Shown piece by piece: positions 5,355 to 12,404 of a stretch of 12,404 nt of DNA. The stretch's first letter is position 1, and the number at the start of each line of letters is the position of its first letter. The translations under genes and the position numbers were made by a program. Source of the stretch: a bacterium (GTDB lineage Bacteria > Bacillota > Clostridia > Oscillospirales > Acutalibacteraceae); assembly GCA_020626545.1 (NCBI GenBank), contig JAHKZS010000026.1, positions 1 through 12,404 on the forward strand. The letters run 5' to 3'. The notes beneath the pieces were generated by a model. The model did not search any database. It had not been told where the DNA came from and saw nothing but the letters and a program-made list of their open reading frames with translations.

Positions 5355-5993
5355 CTAAAAACCGTTTACTATAAAAACTACGGCTCCGCTGAGTATTTTA
5401 ACCTTTACATTATCGCTTCTGAAAATATTAGACACGCCGATTACGAGCGAGCTATCTAAGGTTAGATTATCGGCGGGATACTCTACATCTCCCTCGTAGG
5501 AAACTACGGCTTTATCACATCCGAACGGGATTACCGAAAATGTCTTACCGTTTAAGTTACTATAAGTATATTCGCCCGAAGGTAAAAACTGAACAGTTTC
5601 GCGGGCTGTTTCGATTTTAGCCTTAACGCCTTTTTCCGCGAGATATTTTAATACGCTTAAATTAGCGATAGTGTGGTCGAGCCTTCCGCCCGAGGCGTTT
5701 AGCAGGACAACTTCCTTAAATCCCTTTTTAACGCAGAACTCAGCGCAGTGCATAGAGTCGGTATCGTCCTTATGGGTATTGAGCTTGATAACCTCTGTTC
5801 CGGTATCGACATAGCCGAGATACGAGTCGAAATCCCCGACAAACAAATCGGGTTTAATACCTAAGCTTACGGCGATATTATATCCGCTGTCGGCGCAAAT
5901 AATATAATCTTCGTCATTCAGATAGTTCTTAATAAATCCGCTGTCAGCTTCGGGACTTCCGCAGAGTATAACCGCTCTTACTTTTTCTGCCAT
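5355..5993 (-). CDS. thiN: Thiamine pyrophosphokinase
   Basis: The enzyme transfers pyrophosphate from ATP to thiamine, giving thiamine diphosphate in the cytoplasm. The 212-residue length is normal for bacterial ThiN. Family motifs are ADSG (34-37), GDFDS (53-57), HKDDTD (74-79), which is the metal/ATP region, and GGRLDH (102-107) at the thiamine site. The ATG start overlaps the end of rsgA by 16 bases and has an AAAGGA ribosome site inside rsgA, so the two are translationally linked. In B. subtilis rpe lies between these two genes; here it is absent. This is the last gene of the operon. No TPP riboswitch is expected or seen, because the gene is internal to the transcript. Confidence 0.95.
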   Translation of the reverse strand: MAEKVRAVILCGSPEADSGFIKNYLNDEDYIICADSGYNIAVSLGIKPDLFVGDFDSYLGYVDTGTEVIKLNTHKDDTDSMHCAEFCVKKGFKEVVLLNASGGRLDHTIANLSVLKYLAEKGVKAKIETARETVQFLPSGEYTYSNLNGKTFSVIPFGCDKAVVSYEGDVEYPADNLTLDSSLVIGVSNIFRSDNVKVKILSGAVVFIVNGF

Positions 5994-6865
5994 TGTTTTA
6001 TATCCTTTACCTCGTTATACATAGCGACATAGCTGTCGTGGCGGATTTTTGATATTTTCCCCTCTTTTACAGCTTCTATAACCTTACATCCCTTTTCGCA
6101 GGTATGGGAGCAGGATGTGAACTGGCAGGTTGTAAGGTACTCCTTAAACTCGGGAAAACAGAACATAATATTGTCCTTGTCTATCATATTATACCGCTCT
6201 AAATCTACCGTGGAAAATCCGGGTGTATCGGCAACGTAGCCGTTTTCGATTTTAAACAGCTCGACGGTTCGGGTGGTGTGGCGTCCTCGTCCGAGCTTTT
6301 CGCTTATCTCCCCTGTTTCGAGCTCGAGCTTAGGATACAAGGCGTTTAGGAGAGTGGATTTTCCGACGCCGCTGTTTCCGGTAAACGCCGAAATTTTTCC
6401 CTTTAAAAACGTCCTTATATTCTCTATCGACGCCTCGTCATCCTTAGAATACGTAAAGACCTTTATACCCGCCTTTTTGTAGACTTCCATAAGCTCCCCG
6501 CCCGGCTTTAAGTCGGACTTAGAGATAACTATAACGGGCTCGATGTCGTTATCGACGGCGGTCGCGGTCATCTTATCTATAACGAGATAATTCGGCGACG
6601 GCTCGACTGTAGACACCACTATAACGAGTAAATCTATATTCGCCAGCGGCGGTCTTTTAAGCGAGTTCTTACGCGGGTAAATCTCGTCGATAGAACAGTA
6701 GCTGTCGTCATCGGGAACGGTAATTTTTACGTTATCGGCTACTTTGGGAGAATTATTCTTTTTTCGAAATATACCGCGCGCTTTGCACTCATATACCATA
6801 TCGGCGGCTTCTACATAATAGAAGCCGCCTGTAATCTTTAAAACAATTCCGTTTAAACTCTGCAT
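5978..6865 (-). CDS. rsgA: Ribosome small-subunit-dependent GTPase A
   Basis: RsgA (YjeQ/CpgA) is a circularly permuted GTPase that checks late assembly of the 30S subunit. The 295 residues contain an N-terminal OB-fold region (about 1-70). The permuted GTPase motifs follow: SKSD (115-118, G4), GNSGVGKS (163-170, G1), the GRHTTR switch (194-199) and DTPG (213-216, G3). The C-terminal zinc site uses Cys247, Cys252, His254 and Cys260. Its ATG directly abuts the TAA stop of the PASTA kinase gene, so translation is probably coupled. In B. subtilis the homologue CpgA is a reported substrate of the PASTA kinase PrkC, which fits this neighbourhood. Confidence 0.96.
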   Translation of the reverse strand: MQSLNGIVLKITGGFYYVEAADMVYECKARGIFRKKNNSPKVADNVKITVPDDDSYCSIDEIYPRKNSLKRPPLANIDLLVIVVSTVEPSPNYLVIDKMTATAVDNDIEPVIVISKSDLKPGGELMEVYKKAGIKVFTYSKDDEASIENIRTFLKGKISAFTGNSGVGKSTLLNALYPKLELETGEISEKLGRGRHTTRTVELFKIENGYVADTPGFSTVDLERYNMIDKDNIMFCFPEFKEYLTTCQFTSCSHTCEKGCKVIEAVKEGKISKIRHDSYVAMYNEVKDIKQWQKK

Positions 6866-8938
6866 TTAATCACCAACATCTTCCGCTATTTCCTCGGCGT
6901 CATCTTCCTCTACGGGAGCCTCGGTCGGCGGTGAAGTAGTGGGTTTGGGTTTCGAGGTAGTCGGTTCGGTCGGCACAAAATTATACGAGGAAGTCTCGTA
7001 TTTTCCGCTCGTATAGTCTATCGAATAGCGCCTGTACGTTTGTCCGTCGAGCATAACAAGTACGGTAGCCGTACCGCTTCCCGTAAAGGACATAGCGTAG
7101 CTGGAGTTATACGAAGGATTGAGCTTTTTGGAGTAGTTGGAGTTCTGGACTCCGTCCACAAATACAGTCATATTAACGTCGTAATTTACGTTAGTCGGCA
7201 TATCTACGGTAATATTTACCGTGGACTGACTGCCTTTTCCCGAGCTGACTACAATATTCACTATAGTTCCCGACTCAACCTTGCTGTACTGGAGCGGCGA
7301 CTGCTGGATAACAGTACCCTCGGGCTCCATACTCGTATCGTCGTAAGTGTACTTGCACTGAAGATTTTTCTTCGAGAGCGCCGACTGGGCTTCGGAGAGC
7401 TTCTTCTCGGTAACTTTGGGAACCTTAATCTTCTTAACGTATACGTCCTTAGCGACGACTACGTAAACTGTGGAACCGATAGTCTGCTTTACTCCCGCGG
7501 GCGGATAAGTATCGCACACATAGCCCTTGGGGGTAATTTTATCGTAGACCTCGACTACCTTCGGCGAGAGGTTCTTACTCTTAATAATATTAACCGCTTC
7601 GTCTTTCGAAGTGTTAATACAGTAAGGAACAGCGGTTTCGGTATCCTTACCGTTAATAATAACCTCGATAGTGGAACCGGATTTTACGAGCTTAGAACCC
7701 GGCTCGGGATCCTGAGATAAAATCTGACCGATTTTCTTATTCCTAACATAACGGCTCTTCATCTCGAATTTAAAGTTATTCGGGTTTTTAGCCTTAGCGT
7801 CCACGATATTCATTCCGACATAATTCGGAACCTCAACGTCGGTCGCCTGAGCGGATACACAACCTCTAAACAGCGCCGCGGTCATAACTACGGCAATTAC
7901 GATTACCGCCGTAATGATTACGCTCTTTAACACGTAATAAGAGGTTGAGCGCTGTTTCTTACGTTCGATATCCTCCGCCTCATCGTCACGAGGAGGTTGT
8001 ACGGGCGGTTTTTCGACAGGCTTTTCGACCTTTTTAGGAGTACGCTTAATACTCTTGACGTGCTTTGTCGGAGATTCGTCCACAAAGTATTTATAGTCGA
8101 AATGAACATTCGGATTGAGCCTGAAGCGCTCTAAATCGCCGAGCATATCGAGGGCGTTTTGGTATCTGTCCTCGGGATTTTTCTGCATAGCGTGCATAGT
8201 AATCTGTTCAAGTCCTACGGGGATAGTCGGGTTGATTTTCCTCGGCATTTCGGGAGTGGACTGGAGCTGCATTATAGCTACGCTTACCGCGCTGTCGGCG
8301 TCGAAAGGAAGCTTGCCCGTAATCATCTCGTAGAGCATTACGCCCACGGAATAGATGTCGGATTTACCGTCGGTTTTACTTCCCTTAGCCTGCTCGGGAG
8401 CTATATAATGAACAGAGCCGATAGCCTGTTCGGTCATAGTTTTGGTCTGGTTATCGGTAAGGCGCGCTATACCGAAGTCGGTAACTTTAATAGTACCGTC
8501 CTGTAAAAGCATAATGTTGTGGGGTTTAATATCCCTGTGGACTACGCCTTTATTATGAGCGTGCTGGAGCGCTCTTAAAATCTGAGTCGTAAGGTGGAGA
8601 GCTTCTCTCCAATCGAGAATTCCCTGCTGTCCGATATACTCCTTTAGAGTAATTCCGTCGATATACTCCATAACGATATACTGAATCATATCGCCGAAAC
8701 TTACGTCGTACACCTTAACGATATTCGGATGAGAGAGCATAGCGATAGCCTTACTCTCGTTTTTGAAACGGCGTATAAACTCGTCGTTATTCAAAAACTC
8801 ATCCTTAAGTATTTTAACCGCGACCTCACGATCGTCGATAGTATCTGTACAACGATACACATAAGCCATACCGCCTACGCCGATAAGCTCGTGTATCTCG
8901 TAGCGTCCGTCTAATTTTTTTCCGCTGTATTTATCCAC
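6866..8938 (-). CDS. prkC: PASTA-domain Ser/Thr protein kinase (PrkC/PknB/Stk1 type)
   Basis: This is a membrane Hanks-type kinase linking cell-wall signals to growth control. The 690 residues hold a complete kinase domain at about 13-272. It has a glycine-rich loop (20-25), Lys42, Glu61, HRDIKPHN (134-141), DFG (154-156) and an activation loop with Thr165, Thr167 and Thr169 as likely autophosphorylation sites before APE (180-182). A basic/proline linker (295-335) precedes one transmembrane helix (about 336-357). Three PASTA domains follow outside the cell (about 367-430, 434-497, 503-566). A beta-rich region (571-655) and a Pro/Thr then acidic tail (656-690) come last. The start is GTG with GAGGTGG close upstream. 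The PP2C phosphatase gene lies 13 bases before it, the standard antagonist pairing, and rsgA follows with no gap. Confidence 0.96.
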   Translation of the reverse strand: MDKYSGKKLDGRYEIHELIGVGGMAYVYRCTDTIDDREVAVKILKDEFLNNDEFIRRFKNESKAIAMLSHPNIVKVYDVSFGDMIQYIVMEYIDGITLKEYIGQQGILDWREALHLTTQILRALQHAHNKGVVHRDIKPHNIMLLQDGTIKVTDFGIARLTDNQTKTMTEQAIGSVHYIAPEQAKGSKTDGKSDIYSVGVMLYEMITGKLPFDADSAVSVAIMQLQSTPEMPRKINPTIPVGLEQITMHAMQKNPEDRYQNALDMLGDLERFRLNPNVHFDYKYFVDESPTKHVKSIKRTPKKVEKPVEKPPVQPPRDDEAEDIERKKQRSTSYYVLKSVIITAVIVIAVVMTAALFRGCVSAQATDVEVPNYVGMNIVDAKAKNPNNFKFEMKSRYVRNKKIGQILSQDPEPGSKLVKSGSTIEVIINGKDTETAVPYCINTSKDEAVNIIKSKNLSPKVVEVYDKITPKGYVCDTYPPAGVKQTIGSTVYVVVAKDVYVKKIKVPKVTEKKLSEAQSALSKKNLQCKYTYDDTSMEPEGTVIQQSPLQYSKVESGTIVNIVVSSGKGSQSTVNITVDMPTNVNYDVNMTVFVDGVQNSNYSKKLNPSYNSSYAMSFTGSGTATVLVMLDGQTYRRYSIDYTSGKYETSSYNFVPTEPTTSKPKPTTSPPTEAPVEEDDAEEIAEDVGD

Positions 8939-8951
8939 GATACCACCTCAC

Positions 8952-9677
8952 TTAGTACACAACGGCTACGGTAATATTATCCGTACCGCCGCCTTCTTTA
9001 GCTTTCTCTACCAAGGTATCAGTAAGACCTTCGCCTCGGTTTTCGTGGCAGATTTTAACCATATCTCCGGTAGTTACGCAGTTGGAGAAACCGTCGCTGC
9101 AAACCAAAAGCACATCTCCGTAGATAAAGTTAGTTTCGATATAGTCGAGATGAACCGACGGTTTAATTCCGAGAGCTCTTGTAATAAAGTTCTTGTTCGG
9201 GTGGTTTTGAGCCTGCTCGGCGGTAATCTCTCCGCGCCGAACCATCTCCTGAACTACGGAATGGTCTTCGGTAAGCTGTTTAATCTTTCCGCCTCGTATA
9301 GCGTAAGTACGGCTGTCGCCCACATGTACCACGTGAACAGTAGTATCCTTTACGAGTACAAATTCACAAGTCGTTCCCATTCCCGTAAGCTCAACGTCGT
9401 TTTGAGCCATATCGAAAATAGCTTTATTCGCCTGGGATACAATCTCCGTCATTAAGGTAGAGAGCTCGTTTTTAGAAAGCTCGTCGGAATACATCTTATC
9501 AATCTCTTTACTTATGTATTCCACCGCGGAGGCGCTGGCGATATTACCGCCGTTAGCTCCTCCCATTCCGTCGCAAACTACAACCCACGCGCAGCTTGGG
9601 GAAATAACTCCGAAACGGCAGTCGTCCTGGTTCTGAGTACGGACTAAGCCAATATCGCTTTTGCTGAATATTTCCAA
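8952..9677 (-). CDS. prpC: PP2C-family Ser/Thr protein phosphatase (Stp1/PrpC type)
   Basis: This cytoplasmic metal-dependent phosphatase is expected to reverse phosphorylation by the adjacent PASTA kinase. The 241-residue length is typical. PP2C motifs are present in order: QNQDD (15-19), DGMGG (36-40), TGMGTT (98-103), VGDSR (119-123), LTEDHS (135-140), CSDG (193-196) and GTDNITV (231-237). These supply the aspartates that hold two Mn or Mg ions. The start is TTG, supported by a perfect AAGGAGG eight bases upstream that lies inside the last codons of rlmN. Only one base separates the rlmN stop from this start, so the genes are co-transcribed and probably coupled. Confidence 0.95.
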   Translation of the reverse strand: MEIFSKSDIGLVRTQNQDDCRFGVISPSCAWVVVCDGMGGANGGNIASASAVEYISKEIDKMYSDELSKNELSTLMTEIVSQANKAIFDMAQNDVELTGMGTTCEFVLVKDTTVHVVHVGDSRTYAIRGGKIKQLTEDHSVVQEMVRRGEITAEQAQNHPNKNFITRALGIKPSVHLDYIETNFIYGDVLLVCSDGFSNCVTTGDMVKICHENRGEGLTDTLVEKAKEGGGTDNITVAVVY

Positions 9678-9678
9678 G

Positions 9679-10713
9679 CTATTTTCCTCCTTCTTGAGTA
9701 TAATTTCTCTTAAGCTGACCGCAGGAAGCGTCGATGTCGCTTCCGAGGGTTCTCCTCACGGTCGCTGTTACAGAGTATTTGTTAAGTATATTTATAAAAG
9801 CCTTCTGTCTGTCTATTCGGCTTTTTTTAAAATCAGAGCCTTTTACCGAGTTTACGGGTATCAGGTTAACGTGGCAGTTAAGTCCTTTTAAAAGGCGTCC
9901 GAGCTTTTCGGCGCAGGAGTCGCTGTCGTTAACCTTATCTATCATAGCGTACTCAAAGCTTACCCGCCGTCCTGTCTTATCGAAATAATCCTTACACGCC
10001 TTAATGAGCGTTTCGACGGGATAAGTTTTGTTTACGGGCATTGTCTTATTTCTCGTTTCGTTATCGGGAGCGTGCAGAGATACCGAGAGCGTTAAGCCGA
10101 ATTTATACTCGGCTAGCTCGTAAATTTTCGGAACTATACCGCAGGTCGAGAGCGTTATATGGCGCATACCTATATTGAGCCCGTCCTCATTCGACACAAG
10201 CTTTAAAAACCTGATTACGTTATCGAAGTTATCGAGAGGCTCGCCCATTCCCATTAGAACGATATTGCTTATCCTTACGTTTAAATCGCGTCCCGCCGAC
10301 TCAATCTGGGCGAGGATTTCGGAAGCGGTTAAGCTTCGGGAAAATCCGCTTTTACCCGTAGCGCAGAATGTACATCCCATTTTACATCCGACCTGAGTGG
10401 ACACGCAGATTGAATATCCGTGATGGTAATTCATAACTACAGTTTCGACAAATTCTCCGTCATTTAAACGAAAAAGATATTTCACTGTTTTATCATAGCG
10501 TGATACAAGCTTTTTTTCAATATTTGCAACAGAAATGTAACTACTTGAGGCGAGAAAATCTATAAGATTTTTCGGAAGATTGGTCATCTCCCCGAAGCTT
10601 CTTACGCCTTTATTAAGCCAGCTCCATACCTGTTTTGCCCTGAATTTAGGGAAATTGTTGTCTACTATAAACTTCTCGAGTTCGGGATAGTAGAGCGATT
10701 TTATATCTGTCAT
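9679..10713 (-). CDS. rlmN: Dual-specificity 23S rRNA/tRNA adenine-C2 methyltransferase
   Basis: RlmN is a radical-SAM enzyme that methylates C2 of A2503 in 23S rRNA and A37 in some tRNAs. The 344 residues carry the cluster motif Cys110-x3-Cys114-x2-Cys117. The two mechanistic cysteines are Cys103 and Cys331 (in ASCGQL), corresponding to Cys118 and Cys355 of the E. coli enzyme. The segments VLMGMGEPL (152-160) and SLHAPDNETR (212-221) are typical of RlmN. The ATG overlaps the rsmB stop as ATGA. The Cfr resistance methyltransferase is a relative with C8 specificity, but housekeeping RlmN fits the operon context and sequence better. Confidence 0.97.
   Translation of the reverse strand: MTDIKSLYYPELEKFIVDNNFPKFRAKQVWSWLNKGVRSFGEMTNLPKNLIDFLASSSYISVANIEKKLVSRYDKTVKYLFRLNDGEFVETVVMNYHHGYSICVSTQVGCKMGCTFCATGKSGFSRSLTASEILAQIESAGRDLNVRISNIVLMGMGEPLDNFDNVIRFLKLVSNEDGLNIGMRHITLSTCGIVPKIYELAEYKFGLTLSVSLHAPDNETRNKTMPVNKTYPVETLIKACKDYFDKTGRRVSFEYAMIDKVNDSDSCAEKLGRLLKGLNCHVNLIPVNSVKGSDFKKSRIDRQKAFINILNKYSVTATVRRTLGSDIDASCGQLKRNYTQEGGK
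9686..9692 (-). promoter_or_regulatory. Ribosome binding site inside rlmN for the PP2C gene
   Basis: AAGGAGG on the minus strand lies in the last rlmN codons (encoding EGG of the C-terminus) and eight bases before the TTG at 9677. It decides in favour of this unusual start codon. Confidence 0.85.
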
Positions 10714-12050
10714 AGTCTAACCCTTTTAAACGCCGAGATAAAAAATCCGTCCGCTTCGTTATATCCGGGGAAAACCGTCAACATATTTTCGGGTTCGTCG
10801 ATTGCGCGGTTTACATTTAAATCGAGCTTATAAGGCTCAAACTCGGGGTGTTCGGATAGAAACCTTTCGGCGTTTTTATTATTTTCTTCGGGATTTAAGG
10901 TACAGGTCGAGTACACTAAAACTCCGCCGACCGCGGTATACTTACAGCTGTTGCGTAAGATACGGTACTGGAGCTTAGGAAGCTCTGAATTTAAAATATC
11001 GTCCTTATACCTAATCTCAGGTTTTCTGTTCATAATGCCCATTCCCGAACACGGCACATCACACAGCACCTTATCCGCTAAAGGTAGTTCGCGGGTATCG
11101 CTTTCGGCGTCGCGTATATCGGTAACGATTACGCTTATACCGAGCCTTTTCGCCGTAGTTTCGATAAGCTTTAGCTTATGGGGATGAATATCGAACGCGA
11201 AGATTTTACCGCGGTTATTCATATATTGAGCCGAGGTAAAGCTCTTTCCGCCCGGAGCCGAGCATACGTCGAGCATTATATCCCTCGGTTTAGGATTTAA
11301 AGCCTTTACGCAGAGTTGGGAGGATATATCCTGGATGTATAACTTGCCGTCCTTAAACGGTTTTAAATTTTCGACAGAGCCGGTATTTTTGAGCAACAGA
11401 GCGTTCTCGTCTATATCGGAGAGCTCAGCCTCTACCCCCTCGTTTTTAAGCTCGTCAATAAGCTTTTCGGGAGTGGTTTTTAAGGTATTAACCCTAGCGG
11501 TCAGCTTAGGTCGTCCCGACAGAGATTTAAGCACGTTTTCACATACTTCCCCGCCGTAGGACTTTAGCCACAATTTAACTATATCCAAAGGACAAGAATA
11601 CTTGATACTCAGGTAATACGCCTTATCCTTGGATTTATCGGGAAGCGTGTATTTAACTTCGGCTCGGGTGATATTGCGCAGTACGGCGTTTATAAAGCCC
11701 GCGCTCTTTTGGAGCTTATTCTTTTTAGCGAGCTTTACGCTCTCATTAACCGCCGCGCTCTCGGGTATTTTATCCATAAACAAAAGTTGTAATATTCCGA
11801 GGCGAAGTATCATTTTTGTAGTGAGTTCTATTTTCCTTAAAGGAATTTTAGAATACCGCTTTATTATATAGTCGAGCAAAAGCTTTCGCTCCAACACTCC
11901 GTACACCAGCGACGACATAAACGACGCGTCTAAGGAAGTGAGTTTATTTTCTTTTATAGAATTATTAAGAGCTATGCTCGAATACGCTCCGTCACGTTCT
12001 ACCGACAGCAGAACCTTTAGAGCGAGGTTTCTCGGGTTTACATTATTCAT
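10710..12050 (-). CDS. rsmB: 16S rRNA (cytosine-C5) methyltransferase
   Basis: RsmB (Sun/Fmu) methylates C967 (E. coli numbering) of 16S rRNA using S-adenosylmethionine. The 446 residues comprise an N-terminal NusB-like helical RNA-binding domain (about 5-130) and a C-terminal Rossmann methyltransferase domain. Visible motifs are DVCSAPGGK (261-269, SAM binding), DVPCSGMG (331-338) with Cys334, and STCTLNPEEN (381-390) with Cys383. The two cysteines are the release and nucleophilic pair of this family. The ATG follows the upstream peptidase stop after one base and has only a weak ribosome site, so translation may depend on coupling. It overlaps rlmN by four bases. Confidence 0.96.
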   Translation of the reverse strand: MNNVNPRNLALKVLLSVERDGAYSSIALNNSIKENKLTSLDASFMSSLVYGVLERKLLLDYIIKRYSKIPLRKIELTTKMILRLGILQLLFMDKIPESAAVNESVKLAKKNKLQKSAGFINAVLRNITRAEVKYTLPDKSKDKAYYLSIKYSCPLDIVKLWLKSYGGEVCENVLKSLSGRPKLTARVNTLKTTPEKLIDELKNEGVEAELSDIDENALLLKNTGSVENLKPFKDGKLYIQDISSQLCVKALNPKPRDIMLDVCSAPGGKSFTSAQYMNNRGKIFAFDIHPHKLKLIETTAKRLGISVIVTDIRDAESDTRELPLADKVLCDVPCSGMGIMNRKPEIRYKDDILNSELPKLQYRILRNSCKYTAVGGVLVYSTCTLNPEENNKNAERFLSEHPEFEPYKLDLNVNRAIDEPENMLTVFPGYNEADGFFISAFKRVRL

Positions 12051-12051
12051 A

Positions 12052-12404
12052 TCAGTTATTACGTCTGCCCGCTATCAAAATGAGCCTCAGAAGCTGGGCT
12101 ACCGCTGTAGCCGCGGAAGCTACATAGGTCATAGCCGCCGCCTGTAAGGTGCGTTTAGCTCCTGCGTATTCGCTTTCGGAAAGCATAGCTGTTTCCTTAA
12201 TACACTTTAGCGCTCTTGAGGAAGCGTTAAACTCTACGGGCAAAGTGGCTAAGGTAAACAGCACCGCCGCCGAGAATAGAATTATTCCGACATATAAGAG
12301 AGGTTGAAGCGCCGAGGTAATAAGCCCGGCGATAATAAATATCCAGCTGAGTTTACTGCCGATATTAGCGGCGGGCAGAATTACGCTTCTGATTTTATTA
12401 GGAA
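12052..12404 (-). CDS. Membrane zinc metallopeptidase, YugP type (C-terminal part, cut by window edge)
   Basis: The open frame continues without a stop to the window edge, giving the last 116 residues. It shows the hallmark TLPVEFNASSRAL segment of the YugP/neutral zinc metallopeptidase 2 family, preceded by AANIGS and two hydrophobic helices. Then come EYAGAKRTLQAAAMTYVA and a final transmembrane helix. The catalytic HExxH helix should lie upstream, outside the window, so activity cannot be judged. The GTG at 12262-12264 is an internal valine codon, not the start. The stop is one base from the rsmB ATG, making this an upstream operon member, an arrangement common in Clostridia. Confidence 0.9.
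   Translation of the reverse strand, partial: PNKIRSVILPAANIGSKLSWIFIIAGLITSALQPLLYVGIILFSAAVLFTLATLPVEFNASSRALKCIKETAMLSESEYAGAKRTLQAAAMTYVASAATAVAQLLRLILIAGRRNN

Noticed and set aside
7040..7720. A 226-residue plus-strand open frame antisense to the PASTA region of the kinase gene.
   Set aside because: The opposite strand carries a fully recognisable kinase with three PASTA domains. The antisense frame has no domain, ribosome site or promoter and is explained by the codon bias of the real gene.
9045..9455. A 136-residue plus-strand open frame antisense to the PP2C gene.
   Set aside because: It is a shadow of a conserved phosphatase gene, and no independent coding evidence is seen.
12052..12264. 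A complete small 70-residue gene starting at the GTG of 12264.
   Set aside because: The frame is open to the window edge and the upstream residues match the YugP family (AANIGS and two transmembrane helices), so the GTG is internal.

Overview
The window looks like a stretch of a Clostridia chromosome (Bacillota), probably a gut-type member near Oscillospiraceae/Ruminococcaceae. This rests on gene content and order: a YugP-type peptidase, rsmB, rlmN, a PP2C phosphatase, a PASTA kinase, rsgA and thiN in one run. No rRNA or other taxonomic marker is present, so the placement is an inference. Almost all coding is on the minus strand.

Right-hand part (5355-12404, minus strand): a very compact operon, transcribed from right to left. 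It runs from the C-terminal part of a membrane zinc metallopeptidase (cut by the window edge) through rsmB, rlmN, PP2C phosphatase, PASTA Ser/Thr kinase and rsgA to thiN. Genes overlap or are separated by 0-13 bases. The set links ribosome maturation and rRNA modification (RsmB, RlmN, RsgA) to a membrane kinase/phosphatase pair that senses cell-wall material. Compared with the Bacillus subtilis order, rpe is missing between rsgA and thiN.

Centre (3447-5072, minus strand): a separate gene follows with its own promoter and a strong terminator. It encodes a zinc-ribbon + kinase-fold + one transmembrane helix + two-PASTA protein whose catalytic Lys, HRD Asp and DFG Asp are all replaced. It is therefore a predicted PASTA pseudokinase lying just downstream of the true PASTA kinase operon, and is the most interesting protein here.

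Left part (1-3446): leuB and a histidine phosphatase on the minus strand, and a divergent XRE-type regulator on the plus strand that shares overlapping promoters with the phosphatase gene.

The intergenic spaces of the left and centre are crowded with repeats. There are five tandem tracts of different sequence but all with a period of exactly 7 bases. There are three copies (two nearly identical) of a 113-bp unit with internal hairpins. There is also a 183-bp MITE-like element whose two 38-bp ends each fold into a hairpin with compensatory changes. These repeats fill the two gene-free stretches (1-354 and 3035-3446) nearly completely.
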